Below are positions 8,407 through 17,573 of a stretch of DNA of 64,000 bases, piece after piece (position 1 is the stretch's first letter; each line of letters opens with the position of its first letter). Below the pieces are notes generated by a model. It saw only the letters and a program-made list of their open reading frames with translations. It did no database searches and had not been told where the DNA came from. The position numbers were made by a program, and so were the translations under genes. The stretch comes from Sphingomonas citricola (lineage in GTDB: Bacteria; Pseudomonadota; Alphaproteobacteria; Sphingomonadales; Sphingomonadaceae). The stretch covers positions 62,001 to 126,000 of the forward strand of contig NZ_JAHXZM010000001.1 of the NCBI RefSeq assembly GCF_019429535.1. Direction: 5' to 3'.

Positions 8407-8994
8407 TCAGGCGCCGAAATTCACCGTCGGCGCGGTCTGCGCGTTCGGCGTCGTTGCCTGGAACGGCACCATCGGCTTCGCGCCGTAGAAAATCTTGGCG
8501 CCGACCGCGTCGGGGAAGGTGCGGATGCGCGTATTATAATCCTGCACCGCGCCGTTATAGTCGCGCCGCGCGATCGTGATGCGGTTCTCCGTCCCCTCCA
8601 GCTGCGATTGCAGCGCCATGAAATTGGCGTTGCTCTTCAGGTCGGGATAGGCCTCCTGCAACGGGCGCAGCTGCGTCAGCGCGGCGCTCAGCCCGTTCTG
8701 CGCATTGGCATATTGCTGCACCTTGGCGGGATCCTTCAGATCGTCGCCCGACAGCTGGATGCGGCCCGCGTTGGCGCGCGCCTCGGTCACGCGGGTCAGC
8801 ACGTCCGATTCCTGCTTGGCATAACCCTTCACGGTCGAGACGAGATTGGGGATTAGGTCGGCTCGACGCTGATACTCGTTCTGCACGTCGGCCCAGCGCG
8901 CCTTGGCGGTTTCCTCCGCGGTCGGCACGCTGTTGAGCCCGCACGCGGCGAGCGGGAGCGCCATCAGCGCGGCGGCAACGGCACGGTTGGTCAT
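8407..8994 (-). CDS. lemA: LemA family protein
   Basis: A 195-residue LemA protein. Residues 1-19 form a lipoprotein-type signal with Cys19 in LAACG, followed by the LemA core: WADVQNEYQRRADLIPNLVSTVKGYAKQE, a long helical region, and the final segment with TFPDAVGAKIFYGAKPMVPF. LemA proteins are helical bundle proteins of the cell envelope with no firm biochemical role. It begins a block lemA - TPM - TPM - Nudix with gaps of one base or less. The gene diverges from mscL. Confidence 0.93.
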   Translation of the reverse strand: MTNRAVAAALMALPLAACGLNSVPTAEETAKARWADVQNEYQRRADLIPNLVSTVKGYAKQESDVLTRVTEARANAGRIQLSGDDLKDPAKVQQYANAQNGLSAALTQLRPLQEAYPDLKSNANFMALQSQLEGTENRITIARRDYNGAVQDYNTRIRTFPDAVGAKIFYGAKPMVPFQATTPNAQTAPTVNFGA

Positions 8995-9106
8995 CGTCGA
9001 GAGGTCTCCATCAGGTCTGTGTCACGCATATAGGACACTTGATCGCCGGCGCGAAGAGGGGAACGATGCGGTCCAGCGCATGGGTCAACAAAGGGAGAAT
9101 GTGACG

Positions 9107-9571
9107 ATGCTCAAGGATTTCCGCACCTTCATCGCGCGCGGCAACGTGCTCGACCTCGCGGTCGGTGTGATCATCGGCGGCGCGTTCGCGACGATCACCA
9201 AATCGCTGACCGACGACATCATCATGCCGGTCGTCGGTGCGATCTTCGGCGGGTTCGATTTCTCGAGCTATTTCGTGCGGCTCGGCCCCGTGCCCGCGAC
9301 CTACAAGGGGTCGCTCGACAGCTACGCGCAGCTGAAGGCGGCGGGGGTGCCACTGTTCGGGTACGGCGAGTTCGTGACGGTGGTGATCAACTTCGTCATC
9401 CTCGCGTTCATCGTGTTCCTGATGATGCGCAGCGTGAACCGGCTGATCGCCGCGGCCGAGCGTGAGAAAGTGCAGGGTGTGGCGGAGCCGGCCGCGGAGC
9501 CCGCCGAGGTCGCCTTGCTGCGCGAGATCCGCGACGAACTGAAGGCGCGCGGGACGCCCCCGACGCTCTGA
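9107..9571 (+). CDS. mscL: large-conductance mechanosensitive channel MscL
   Basis: A 154-residue MscL. The N-terminal helix and first membrane segment read MLKDFRTFIARGNVLDLAVGV followed by IIGGAFATITKSLTDDIIMPVVG; the second segment is VTVVINFVILAFIVFLMM, and the protein ends in the conserved cytoplasmic helix (EVALLREIRDELKA). The pentameric channel opens under membrane tension to release solutes in hypo-osmotic shock. The start at ATG is supported by an AGGGAG site ten bases upstream; an in-frame GTG lies two codons earlier. A strong terminator follows the stop. Confidence 0.96.
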   Translation: MLKDFRTFIARGNVLDLAVGVIIGGAFATITKSLTDDIIMPVVGAIFGGFDFSSYFVRLGPVPATYKGSLDSYAQLKAAGVPLFGYGEFVTVVINFVILAFIVFLMMRSVNRLIAAAEREKVQGVAEPAAEPAEVALLREIRDELKARGTPPTL

Positions 9572-9577
9572 CACGCA

Positions 9578-9615
9578 AAGGGCCGGGGGATCGCTCCCCC
9601 GGCCCTTCGGTTTTG
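9578..9615. terminator. bidirectional intrinsic terminator between mscL and the permease gene
   Basis: A perfect 13-bp stem (9578-9590 pairing with 9595-9607) with a four-base loop TCGC, starting with AA and ending with TT, then CGGTTTTGG. It begins six bases after the mscL stop and ends about 16 bases before the stop of the converging permease gene. The A/T flanks make it usable from both sides. Confidence 0.85.
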
Positions 9616-9630
9616 GCCAAAGATTCGGCC

Positions 9631-11166
9631 TTAGTGCCCTGCGTCGGGGACGATCACCTCGCCGCGACCCAGGTGGCTCGTCTTGCGGCTGTAGGCGTAA
9701 TAGACGACCAGCCCGATCGCGCCCCAGACGAAGAACACCAGCATCGCCTGCCACGGCAGGTTGACGAACAGGAAGATGCACCCTGCGATCGTCAGAGGAC
9801 CCACCAGCCAAAGGGCGGGCGTGCGGAATGACCGCTTCGCATTCGGCTGCTGGCGACGCAGCAGCATCACGTTTATCGCGACCATCATGAAGGCATAGAG
9901 CGTGCCGGCATTGGCCCAGTCGGCGAGCTGGCCAACGGGCAGGAACGCCGCCGCGATCGCCACCGCGATGCCGGTCATCGCGGTCACGATGTGCGGGGTC
10001 TTCCACTTCGGATGGACGCGGCTCAGCACCTCGGGCAGCAAGCCGTCGCGGCTCATCACGAAGAAGATGCGCGTCTGGCCGAACAAGAGGATCAGAATGA
10101 CCGACGGCAGCGCGATGTTCGCCGCGATGCCGAGCAGATTGCCGACCTTGCCGAAACCGATCACGCGCAGCACGTGCGCCAGCGCCTCGTTCGAGCAGAC
10201 CAGCGCGTCACGGTATTGCGGCAGCGCGCACTGACGCGCGAGCTCGGGCGACCCGGCTTCCAGCGGCATGCCGGTCAGCGCGTTCATCACCGGCTGGCCG
10301 CCGATCGCGCCGATCGCCCCCGCCGATACGACGATGTAGAACACGGTGCAGATCAGCAGCGACCCGATCAGCCCGATCGGCACGTTACGCTGCGGGTTCT
10401 TGGTCTCCTCCGCCGCGGTCGAGACCGCGTCGAACCCGACATAGGCGAAGAAGATCGTCGCCGCCGCACCCACGGCGCCAACGCCGCTACCTAGGCCACC
10501 GAACACGCCGGCGGGCAGGAACGGGCTGTAGTTCGCGCTGTCGATCTTCGGCAGCGTCAGGAAGCAGAAAATCGACAGCGCGATGACCTTGATCCCGACC
10601 AGGATCGCGTTGACCTTCGCGCTCTCCGAGGTGCCGACCATCAGCAGCCACGTCATCAGGAGCGAGATGAACACCGCGGGCAGGTTGACGAGCCCCCCCG
10701 GCGCGCCGCCGAGCGCGAGCGGTCCGGCACTCGCCCAGGCGGGCAAATGGATGCCGAAGAATTGCTGCAAAATCGTGCCGTTGAAATAGCCCGACCAGCT
10801 GACCGCGACCGCGCTCGCCGCGACCGCATATTCGAGGATCAGTGCCCAGCCGACCGTCCAGGCGACCGTCTCGCCGATCGTCGTGTAGCTGTAGGTATAG
10901 GCGCTGCCCGCGACCGGGATCATCGCCGCGATCTCGGCGTAGCAGAGCGCGGCCACGATGCAGATCGCGCCCGCGATCGCGAAGGCGAGCATCAGGCCAG
11001 GCCCCGCCTTCTGCGCGCCGACCGCGGTCAGCACGAAGATGCCGCCGCCGATGACGCATCCGATGCCGAACAGCATCAGCTGGAACCAGCCGAGCGAGCG
11101 GTGGAGCGATTTCTCCTCCGCGGTCGCCAGAATGGCGTCCAAGGGTTTAATGCGTTCGAAGAACAT
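9631..11166 (-). CDS. APC family amino acid permease
   Basis: A 511-residue secondary transporter with about 12 hydrophobic segments. It begins with FFERIKPLDAILATAEEKSLHRSLGWFQLMLFGIG followed by CVIGGGIFVLTAVGAQKAGPG, the typical first helix of the amino acid-polyamine-organocation family. The region with AYVGFDAVSTAAEETKNPQRNVPIG is characteristic of the cationic amino acid transporter (CAT/YfnA) branch. It should import amino acids by proton symport; the specific substrate is not readable. A stem-loop covers the region just before its start codon (11181-11208). Confidence 0.92.
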   Translation of the reverse strand: MFFERIKPLDAILATAEEKSLHRSLGWFQLMLFGIGCVIGGGIFVLTAVGAQKAGPGLMLAFAIAGAICIVAALCYAEIAAMIPVAGSAYTYSYTTIGETVAWTVGWALILEYAVAASAVAVSWSGYFNGTILQQFFGIHLPAWASAGPLALGGAPGGLVNLPAVFISLLMTWLLMVGTSESAKVNAILVGIKVIALSIFCFLTLPKIDSANYSPFLPAGVFGGLGSGVGAVGAAATIFFAYVGFDAVSTAAEETKNPQRNVPIGLIGSLLICTVFYIVVSAGAIGAIGGQPVMNALTGMPLEAGSPELARQCALPQYRDALVCSNEALAHVLRVIGFGKVGNLLGIAANIALPSVILILLFGQTRIFFVMSRDGLLPEVLSRVHPKWKTPHIVTAMTGIAVAIAAAFLPVGQLADWANAGTLYAFMMVAINVMLLRRQQPNAKRSFRTPALWLVGPLTIAGCIFLFVNLPWQAMLVFFVWGAIGLVVYYAYSRKTSHLGRGEVIVPDAGH

Positions 11167-11180
11167 GAAAGAAATATCCC

Positions 11181-11208
11181 CTCCCCGCGGGAATGCGAAA
11201 GCGGGGAG
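11181..11208 (-). promoter_or_regulatory. leader hairpin before the APC permease gene
   Basis: An 8-bp perfect stem CTCCCCGC / GCGGGGAG with a 12-base loop, read toward the permease gene. It is followed by GGGATATTTCTTTC and then the ATG. Its 3' arm runs into the purine-rich stretch that would serve as ribosome binding site, and the tail is T-rich. It could act as the terminator of the his/HIT operon upstream or as a translation or attenuation control of the permease. Confidence 0.45.
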
Positions 11209-11246
11209 CCTAGCGACCTCTCCCGCGGTGACAAGTGCGCGCTGTT

Positions 11247-11639
11247 CTAGCGCCGGCTGTCGTTCTCGACCAGCATTGGTCCGAGCGGCCGGCCCGCCAG
11301 GACGTGAACGTGCAGGTGCGGTATCTCCGCGTGACTATCGAGGCCGACGTTCGCGATCAGGCGATAACCGCCCGCGACCAGCCCGGCGTCCCGCGCGACC
11401 TTGCCGATCGCGCGGGTGAAGCCCGCAATCTCCGCGTCGGACGCGCGCTCGCTGAAATCGTCCCAGCTGACATAGGCACCTCTGGGGATCGCGAGCAGGT
11501 GGGTCGGCGCCCAAGGGGCGATGTCGCGGAACACCACGGTGTGTTCGTCCTCGTAGACGCGCGTCGACGGGATTTCGCCGCGCAGTAGCCGTGCGAAGAT
11601 GTTGGTGTCGTCGTAGGGTTGGGTGGCGTCGACGCTCAT
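11247..11639 (-). CDS. HIT family (Hint-like) protein
   Basis: A 130-residue histidine triad protein with the active-site motif HLHVHVLAG (about residues 107-115) and the usual N-terminal stretch DDTNIFARLLRGEIPSTRVYED. Hint-type enzymes hydrolyse nucleoside phosphoramidates and acyl-adenylates in the cytoplasm. A GGGAGAG site lies upstream of the ATG. It is 20 bases downstream of hisE and is the last gene of the histidine cluster; the reason for this pairing is not known. Confidence 0.93.
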   Translation of the reverse strand: MSVDATQPYDDTNIFARLLRGEIPSTRVYEDEHTVVFRDIAPWAPTHLLAIPRGAYVSWDDFSERASDAEIAGFTRAIGKVARDAGLVAGGYRLIANVGLDSHAEIPHLHVHVLAGRPLGPMLVENDSRR

Positions 11640-11659
11640 GGCTTCACTCTCCCATCGGG

Positions 11660-12007
11660 TCAGGGTCGGAACGACAACGGCAGCCCGGCGGGCGTTCGCG
11701 CGGCCTTTTCGTCGAGCCCGCCCAGTCCCTCGCGCTTGGCAAGCTCCATCCGCACGTCGCCGAGGCTTAACCCCGCGTCGGCTAGCAGGACGAGCAGGTG
11801 ATAGAGGAGGTCGGCCGCCTCGGGCACGATCGCGTGCGGGTTGTCGCCCATCGCGGCGATGATCGTTTCGGTCGCTTCCTCGCCCAGCTTCTGCGCGATC
11901 CGCGCGCGGCCTTTCTGGAACAGGGATGCGGTGTAGGAGGCGCCCGCGTCGGCGCTCTTTCGCTCAGAGATCGTCGCCTGGAGGCGATCGAGGATGTCGT
12001 CGGCCAT
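11660..12007 (-). CDS. hisE: phosphoribosyl-ATP diphosphatase HisE
   Basis: A 115-residue all-alpha MazG-like pyrophosphatase that performs the second step of histidine synthesis, converting phosphoribosyl-ATP to phosphoribosyl-AMP. The metal-binding motifs are visible: KLGEEATETIIAA and EAADLLYHLLVLL. It is a stand-alone HisE, so HisI should be encoded elsewhere. I chose the ATG giving MADDILDRLQATI, which matches the family start; the in-frame upstream reading is not conserved-looking. It sits between the 69-aa ORF and the HIT gene. Confidence 0.95.
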   Translation of the reverse strand: MADDILDRLQATISERKSADAGASYTASLFQKGRARIAQKLGEEATETIIAAMGDNPHAIVPEAADLLYHLLVLLADAGLSLGDVRMELAKREGLGGLDEKAARTPAGLPLSFRP

Positions 12008-12039
12008 GCCGTGCGCGGTGCCCCGTGCCGGGCGCGGGG

Positions 12040-12249
12040 TCAATCCTTGCGCGACGCGCGGTCCCGGCGCACCAGTCCGCGCTTGCGCAGCGCGCGACGG
12101 GTCAGCCACACCGCGACGACCGCGAACACGAACAGGGCGACGTCGGACAGCTCGGGCGCGGTGCGCGGGTGCGGTTGCCCGTCGTGCCCGCTCGCCGCGA
12201 GCAGCAGCGGCACGGCGAACAGCAGGCAGGCGAGGGGACGCTTGGTCAT
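12040..12249 (-). CDS. small membrane protein with CTERM-like tail, inside the his operon
   Basis: A 69-residue predicted protein. An N-terminal hydrophobic signal-like segment (PLACLLFAVPLLLAAS) is followed by a short polar linker, then APELSDVALFVFAVVAVWL and a basic cluster TRRALRKRGLVRR. A Pro-Glu start, one hydrophobic helix and an Arg-rich end resemble PEP-CTERM-type sorting tails, although the canonical PEP is not exact. It lies 70 bases after hisF and 32 bases before hisE. No function is known to me; it could simply be a two-helix membrane peptide. Confidence 0.65.
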   Translation of the reverse strand: MTKRPLACLLFAVPLLLAASGHDGQPHPRTAPELSDVALFVFAVVAVWLTRRALRKRGLVRRDRASRKD

Positions 12250-12319
12250 CGTTGCCGATCGTAGCACGCGTTCGTCACCAGAAGGTTGGCGCCCGGCATC
12301 ACAGCGCCCACGGCCGGCG

Positions 12320-13081
12320 TCAGTGCGACCGGACCGCGACGCCCGCGGCGGCGAGTGCGGCGTGCGCGTCGGCGATCGTCGCGTCGCCGAAATGGAAGAT
12401 CGAGGCGGCGAGCACTGCCGAGGCATGACCCTGCGTCACCCCCGCGACCAGATCGTCGAGCGTCCCGACCCCGCCCGAGGCGACGACCGGCACGCTCGTC
12501 CGGTCGGCGATCGCGCGCACCAGATCGAGGTCGTAGCCCCCGCGGGTGCCGTCGCGATCCATCGAGGTGACGAGCAACTCGCCCGCACCGAGCTCGGCGA
12601 GCCTGAGCGCGTGCGCCACCGCGTCGATGCCGGTCGCGCGACGACCACCGTGGGTGAACACTTCCCAGCCATCCGCGACGCGTCGCGCATCGATGCTGGC
12701 GACGCAGCATTGCGCGCCGAAGCGTTCGGCGATGTCGGCGACGACCTCGGGCCGCGACACCGCGGCGGAATTGACCGCGACCTTGTCCGCCCCCGCCAGC
12801 AGCAACGCGCGCGCATCCTCCGCGGTGCGCACCCCGCCCCCGACCGTCAGCGGCATGAAGCAGACCGCGGCGGTGCGGCTGACCACGTCGAGGATCGTGC
12901 CGCGCGCCTCGTGGCTCGCGGTGATGTCGAGGAAGCACAATTCGTCCGCGCCGGCCGCGTCATAGGCGCGCGCCTGCTCGACCGGATCGCCCGCGTCGAT
13001 CAGGTCGACGAAGTTGACCCCCTTCACGACGCGCCCGTTCGCGACGTCGAGGCACGGGATGACGCGCGCGCGGACGGTCAT
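12320..13081 (-). CDS. hisF: imidazole glycerol phosphate synthase cyclase subunit HisF
   Basis: A 253-residue TIM barrel that takes ammonia from HisH and converts PRFAR to imidazole glycerol phosphate and AICAR. The start [21 protein letters not shown] holds the catalytic Asp11, and ATSMDRDGT-type sequence ([13 protein letters not shown]) holds the second Asp. [12 protein letters not shown] is the phosphate-binding region. Its ATG overlaps the stop of the 79-aa ORF. Confidence 0.97.
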   Translation of the reverse strand: MTVRARVIPCLDVANGRVVKGVNFVDLIDAGDPVEQARAYDAAGADELCFLDITASHEARGTILDVVSRTAAVCFMPLTVGGGVRTAEDARALLLAGADKVAVNSAAVSRPEVVADIAERFGAQCCVASIDARRVADGWEVFTHGGRRATGIDAVAHALRLAELGAGELLVTSMDRDGTRGGYDLDLVRAIADRTSVPVVASGGVGTLDDLVAGVTQGHASAVLAASIFHFGDATIADAHAALAAAGVAVRSH

Positions 13082-13317
13082 CGGCGTAGCGCCCCGACCA
13101 GCAGAATGGCGCAGCCGATGACGAGCGCGGTCACCGATGCGGTCATCACCGCGACCGCGACACGAAAGGCGCGCGGCGCCGTGTCGCGGCGGATCTCGAA
13201 CGGCCTGATGCCGCCGATCGGGATCGAGACGATTCCATCACAAACCTGCCGCCTGAGGACCGGGGCGTAACCCGTGCTCAAGGCGCCGCCGATCAGCGCT
13301 GCGATCGCGGGGGTCAT
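13078..13317 (-). CDS. 79-residue membrane ORF between hisA and hisF
   Basis: The ORF begins at an ATG overlapping the hisA stop (ATGA) and its own stop overlaps the hisF start (ATGA), so it is tightly embedded and should be translationally coupled on both sides. It has a short N-terminal hydrophobic part ([20 protein letters not shown]) and a clear C-terminal membrane helix ([25 protein letters not shown]). I recognise no family. The overlaps and the exact fit between two his genes argue that it is real. Confidence 0.7.
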   Translation of the reverse strand: MTPAIAALIGGALSTGYAPVLRRQVCDGIVSIPIGGIRPFEIRRDTAPRAFRVAVAVMTASVTALVIGCAILLVGALRR

Positions 13318-14048
13318 GCCGCGGCCGCGACCGACAGTGCGGCCGTGAGGTCGAGCCGCCCGTCGTAGAGCGCGCGGCCGGTGATCACGCCCTCGACGCC
13401 GTCGCGCGCGTGGATCGCCAGGACATGAATGTCGCCGATGCCCTTCACGCCGCCGCTCGCGATCACTGGAATGTCGACCGCACGGGCGAGGTCGACGGTC
13501 GCCTCGACGTTGCAGCCCTTGAGCATCCCGTCGCGCCCGACGTCGGTGAAGAGTACGGCGGCGACACCCGCGTCCTCGAACCGGCGCGCGAGGTCGGTCG
13601 CCGAGACGGTCGAGACATCGGCCCAGCCTTTCGTCGCCACCATGCCGTCCTTCGCATCGACAGCGACGACGATGCCGCCGGGATAGTCGCGCGCCATGTC
13701 GCGGACGAACTCGGGGTTCTCGAGCGCGGCGGTGCCGATCACGACGCGCGCGACGCCGAGGTCGAACCATGCCGCGACCGCCTGCGGCGTGCGGATGCCG
13801 CCGCCCAGTTGCACATGGCCGGGGAAGGTCGCGACGATCGAGCGCACCGCGTCGCCGTTGACGCTCTCGCCCGCGAACGCGCCGTCGAGATCGACGACGT
13901 GGAGGTGCTGCGCGCCCGCCGCGGCGAATGTCGCCGCCTGCGCCGCGGGATCGTCGCCGTAAACGGTGGCGCGCGCCATGTCGCCTTCGGCCAAACGGAC
14001 GACCTGCCCGGCTTTCAGATCGATGGCGGGGAAGACGATCAAACTCAT
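13314..14048 (-). CDS. hisA: phosphoribosylformimino-AICAR ribotide isomerase HisA
   Basis: A 244-residue TIM barrel catalysing the Amadori isomerisation of ProFAR to PRFAR in histidine synthesis. Catalytic Asp residues are seen in [14 protein letters not shown] and in [20 protein letters not shown] and VIASGGV are the two phosphate-binding loops. I chose the ATG giving [11 protein letters not shown], which overlaps the hisH stop as ATGA; three extra upstream codons are possible. Confidence 0.96.
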   Translation of the reverse strand: MSLIVFPAIDLKAGQVVRLAEGDMARATVYGDDPAAQAATFAAAGAQHLHVVDLDGAFAGESVNGDAVRSIVATFPGHVQLGGGIRTPQAVAAWFDLGVARVVIGTAALENPEFVRDMARDYPGGIVVAVDAKDGMVATKGWADVSTVSATDLARRFEDAGVAAVLFTDVGRDGMLKGCNVEATVDLARAVDIPVIASGGVKGIGDIHVLAIHARDGVEGVITGRALYDGRLDLTAALSVAAAA

Positions 14049-14656
14049 GGGCGCCACTTCAGGAAACGGTCGAGAAGCGCCAGGCCGTAATGCTGGCTCT
14101 TCTCGGGGTGGAATTGCACACCGACCATGTTGTCGCGCGCGACCGCGGCGGTGACGGGGCCGGCATGATTGGTGGTGGCAACGACGTCGCCGTCGTCGCC
14201 CGCGAAGGCGAAGCTGTGGAGGAAATACGCCTCACCGGGGACGATCAGGGGGTGGGGACGGGTCGGCGCGACGTCGTTCCACCCCATGTGCGGCACCTTC
14301 GCGTCGGTGCCGGCCGCGTCGATCAGCCGCACGCGCCCGCGCACCCAGCCGAGCCCGGCGTGGGTGCCCAGTTCCTCGCCCGCCTCCGCCATCAACTGCA
14401 TGCCGACACAGATGCCGAGAAACGGCGCGCCTTCGCGGCGTACGCGCTGCTCCAGCGCTTGGACCATGCCGGGCACGCCGCGCAGCGCGCCTGCGCACGC
14501 GCCGAATGCGCCGACGCCGGGAAGGACGATCCGGTCGGCGCGCGCGACCACGTCCGCCTCGGCGGTGACGGTCAGGTCACGGCAGCCCGCGGCGCGCAGC
14601 GCATTCTCGACCGAATGGAGATTGCCCGCGCCGTAATCGATCAGCGCGAGCGTCAT
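14045..14656 (-). CDS. hisH: imidazole glycerol phosphate synthase glutaminase subunit HisH
   Basis: A 203-residue class-I glutamine amidotransferase that supplies ammonia to HisF. The nucleophile Cys is in [11 protein letters not shown], the catalytic His in [10 protein letters not shown], and the N-terminus [16 protein letters not shown] is typical. The conserved WN motif appears in PHMGWNDV. It follows hisB by ten bases and overlaps hisA by four. Confidence 0.97.
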   Translation of the reverse strand: MTLALIDYGAGNLHSVENALRAAGCRDLTVTAEADVVARADRIVLPGVGAFGACAGALRGVPGMVQALEQRVRREGAPFLGICVGMQLMAEAGEELGTHAGLGWVRGRVRLIDAAGTDAKVPHMGWNDVAPTRPHPLIVPGEAYFLHSFAFAGDDGDVVATTNHAGPVTAAVARDNMVGVQFHPEKSQHYGLALLDRFLKWRP

Positions 14657-14666
14657 CGCCGCGCGC

Positions 14667-15254
14667 TCACAGCACGCCCTTGGTCGACGGGATCGCGTCG
14701 GCCTTGCGCGGATCGACCTCGGTCGCGGTGCGCAGCGCGCGCGCCAACCCCTTGAAGGCGCTTTCGGCGATATGGTGGTTGTTGTGACCGTGGAGCAGCT
14801 CGACATGGAGCGTGATGCCCGCGGTCTGCGCGAACGAATGGAAGAAATGCTCGAACAACTCGGTGTCCATCGTGCCGAGCGTCGCCTGGCTGAACGGCGC
14901 CTTCCAGACCAGCCACGGACGCCCCGAGATGTCGAGCGCAACGCGCGTCAGCACTTCGTCCATCGGGCTGAGCGCGTCGCCGTAGCGGCGGATGCCGCGC
15001 TTGTCGCCAAGCGCCTGCGCGACCGCGCTGCCAAGCGCTAGCGCAGTGTCCTCGACCGTGTGATGCGCGTCGATGTGCAGGTCGCCCCGCGTCTTGACGT
15101 CGAGGTCGATCAGCGAGTGGCGCGAGAGCTGTTCGAGCATGTGATCGAAGAAGCCGACCCCCGTTTCGACATGGTAGATGCCCGTGCCGTCGAGGTTGAC
15201 GGTCACCTCGATGCTGGTCTCGCTGGTCGAGCGCTTGATGGTCGCGGTCCGCAT
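14667..15254 (-). CDS. hisB: imidazoleglycerol-phosphate dehydratase HisB
   Basis: A 195-residue monofunctional HisB, without the phosphatase domain found in enterobacteria. Two manganese-binding His-rich motifs are present: [14 protein letters not shown] and [10 protein letters not shown]. It converts imidazole glycerol phosphate to imidazole acetol phosphate. It is the first gene of the his cluster, and its upstream 100 bases are shared with the divergent sspB and should hold the operon promoter. Confidence 0.97.
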   Translation of the reverse strand: MRTATIKRSTSETSIEVTVNLDGTGIYHVETGVGFFDHMLEQLSRHSLIDLDVKTRGDLHIDAHHTVEDTALALGSAVAQALGDKRGIRRYGDALSPMDEVLTRVALDISGRPWLVWKAPFSQATLGTMDTELFEHFFHSFAQTAGITLHVELLHGHNNHHIAESAFKGLARALRTATEVDPRKADAIPSTKGVL

Positions 15255-15358
15255 GGCCCGCTCCTTAGCGAAGCGCTCGCGACAGGCAACCTCGTCCCGG
15301 ACGGCGCTGCGCCAAGCACGCTTGACCCAGCCGGCGACCGCGCTACCGATGGCCCGCG

Positions 15359-15841
15359 ATGAGCGACATGCCCGACAGCCTGATACCGTACGACGAGATC
15401 GTGCAGGAAGCCCTTCGCGCCGTGGTGGGCCGCGTGCTCAACACCGTGGCCGAGACCGGGGGGCTGCCCGGCGAGCACCATTTCTACATCACCTTCAAGA
15501 CGCAGGCGCCGGGCGTCGACATCCCGCAGCGGCTGATCGAACGCTTCCCCGACGAGATGACGATCGTGCTTCAGAACCGGTTCTGGGACCTGATCGTCGA
15601 CGATCAGAAATTCTCGGTCGGCCTGTCGTTCAACCAGGTGCCGTCGAAGCTGGTCATTCCCTATTCGGCGATCACCGGGTTCCACGATCCCGCGGTCAAT
15701 TTCGAGCTGCGCTTTCAGGCGCAGGAAGGGCCGGGCGACGGCCCGGGTGGGCACGATCCGGCCGAGAACGACGGCACGCCGACCGCGGAGCAGCAGGACG
15801 GCTCAAACGTCGTCGCGGTGGATTTCAAGCGCAAAAAGTAA
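15359..15841 (+). CDS. sspB: SspB-type ClpXP adaptor (alphaproteobacterial)
   Basis: A 160-residue adaptor that delivers ssrA-tagged proteins to ClpXP. The core is recognisable ([53 protein letters not shown]). The C-terminal 50 residues are acidic and disordered, ending in VAVDFKRKK, which corresponds to the short ClpX-binding tail. Divergent from hisB and followed by fumC. Confidence 0.93.
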   Translation: MSDMPDSLIPYDEIVQEALRAVVGRVLNTVAETGGLPGEHHFYITFKTQAPGVDIPQRLIERFPDEMTIVLQNRFWDLIVDDQKFSVGLSFNQVPSKLVIPYSAITGFHDPAVNFELRFQAQEGPGDGPGGHDPAENDGTPTAEQQDGSNVVAVDFKRKK

Positions 15842-15906
15842 GGCGCCGGCCGTGGTATCCCGCGGCCGCGTGCAACGACTTGGGCGGCTCGCGCGCTTGA
15901 TCGTGC

Positions 15907-17295
15907 ATGGCCGACACACGCACCGAAACCGACTCGATCGGACCGATCGAGGTTCCCGCCGACGCTTACTGGGGCGCGCAGACCAAGCGTAGCCTGGAGA
16001 ATTTCCCGTTCGGCACGCGTGAGCGGATGCCGATCGAGATCGTTCGCGCGCTGGCATACGTCAAACTTGCCGCGGCGCGCGTCAACAAGCGCCACGGGCT
16101 GTCGGCGGAGAAAGCCGACGCGATCGAATCGGCGGCGCGCGCGGTGATCGACGGCGCGCTCGACGATCAATTCCCGCTCGTCATCTGGCAGACGGGCTCG
16201 GGCACGCAGTCGAACATGAACGTCAACGAGGTGATCGCGGGCCACGCCAACGAGTTGCTGGCGGGTACGCGCGGCGGCAAGACGCCCGTCCACCCCAACG
16301 ACGACGTCAACCGCGGACAGTCGAGCAACGACAGCTTCCCGACCGCCCTGCACGTCGCCGCCTCGATCAAGGCGGCGGGCGACCTGCTGCCCGCGCTGAC
16401 CAGCCTGCACGACGCGATCGACGCCAAGGCGCGCGACTGGGCCGATCTGGTCAAGATCGGGCGGACGCATCTGCAGGACGCGACGCCGCTGACGCTGGGG
16501 CAGGAATTTTCGGGCTATGCCGCGCAGCTCTCGGCCTGCCGCGCGCGGATCGACGCCGCGCTGATCGACGTCAACAAGCTGGCGCAGGGCGGCACCGCGG
16601 TCGGCACCGGGCTGAACGCCCCGCCCAAGTTCGACCGCGACATCGCGACCGAGATTGCGGCGCTGACGGGGATCCGCTTCGTGCCTGCCGACAACAAGTT
16701 CGAGGCGCTGGCCTGCAACGATGCGCTGGTTCACCTGTCGGGTGCGCTCAACACGCTGGCGGTGGCGCTGACCAAGATCGCCAACGACATCCGCCTGCTC
16801 GCCTCTGGTCCGCGCTCGGGTCTGGCCGAGATCGACCTACCCGCGAACGAACCCGGCAGCTCGATCATGCCGGGCAAGGTCAATCCGACGCAGTGCGAGA
16901 TGCTGACGATGGTCGCCGCGCAGGTGATGGGCAATCACGTCGCGGCGACGATCGGCGGCCTTCAGGGTCATCTGGAATTGAACGTGTTCAAGCCGCTGAT
17001 CGGGAGCAACGTGTTGCGCTCGATGGACCTGCTCGCGATCGGCATGCGCGCGTTTGAGCAGCGTTGCGTCACCGGTATCGTCCCGAACGAGCGCCGGATC
17101 GCCGAATTGCTCGACCGGTCGCTGATGCTCGTCACCGCGCTGGCGCCCGAGATCGGCTACGACAATGCGGCGAAGATCGCCAAGCACGCGCATGCCGAGG
17201 GGTTGAGTTTGCGCGAGGCGGGACTGGCGCTCGGGCTGGTCGACGCGGAAACGTTCGACCGCGTGGTTCGCCCTGAAACCATGATCGGGCGCTGA
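15907..17295 (+). CDS. fumC: class II fumarate hydratase FumC
   Basis: A 462-residue enzyme of the TCA cycle that interconverts fumarate and malate. The fumarase/aspartase signature [11 protein letters not shown] is present (about residues 317-327), along with [13 protein letters not shown] and [12 protein letters not shown] at the active site. Length matches the iron-independent class II family. ATG start; 65 bases after sspB, so possibly co-transcribed. Confidence 0.97.
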   Translation: MADTRTETDSIGPIEVPADAYWGAQTKRSLENFPFGTRERMPIEIVRALAYVKLAAARVNKRHGLSAEKADAIESAARAVIDGALDDQFPLVIWQTGSGTQSNMNVNEVIAGHANELLAGTRGGKTPVHPNDDVNRGQSSNDSFPTALHVAASIKAAGDLLPALTSLHDAIDAKARDWADLVKIGRTHLQDATPLTLGQEFSGYAAQLSACRARIDAALIDVNKLAQGGTAVGTGLNAPPKFDRDIATEIAALTGIRFVPADNKFEALACNDALVHLSGALNTLAVALTKIANDIRLLASGPRSGLAEIDLPANEPGSSIMPGKVNPTQCEMLTMVAAQVMGNHVAATIGGLQGHLELNVFKPLIGSNVLRSMDLLAIGMRAFEQRCVTGIVPNERRIAELLDRSLMLVTALAPEIGYDNAAKIAKHAHAEGLSLREAGLALGLVDAETFDRVVRPETMIGR

Positions 17296-17363
17296 GCCCG
17301 CGCAGGTCCGTTCCGGAACCGCTGGCCACGCCGGTCATTGAATGCGGCGAGGAGGATCATTCC

Positions 17364-17573
17364 ATGGGTGCAACAAGCGTAGGCGCGCTGATCGGCGGCG
17401 CGATCGATGCGATGTCGGGTGACGACGACAGCGTCGCCGATGGTGCGCTGATCGGCGCGATCACCGCCAATGTGTTGAAAGTGGTTCTGCCGATCGCGGT
17501 TACCTACGCGATCGGGTGGGGCGTGTTGAAAGGCGTCGCGGTGCTAGGCGACCGGATCAAGGAGAGCGTGTGA
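17364..17573 (+). CDS. small hydrophobic protein, function unknown
   Basis: A 69-residue protein with Gly/Ala-rich start (SVGALIGGAIDAMSGDDDSVADGALIGAITANVLKVV), then one membrane helix (LPIAVTYAIGWGVLKGVAVLG) and a charged end. An AGGAGGA site lies 10 bases before the ATG. Its stop overlaps the next small gene as TGATG, so they form a pair. I do not recognise the family. Confidence 0.7.
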   Translation: MGATSVGALIGGAIDAMSGDDDSVADGALIGAITANVLKVVLPIAVTYAIGWGVLKGVAVLGDRIKESV

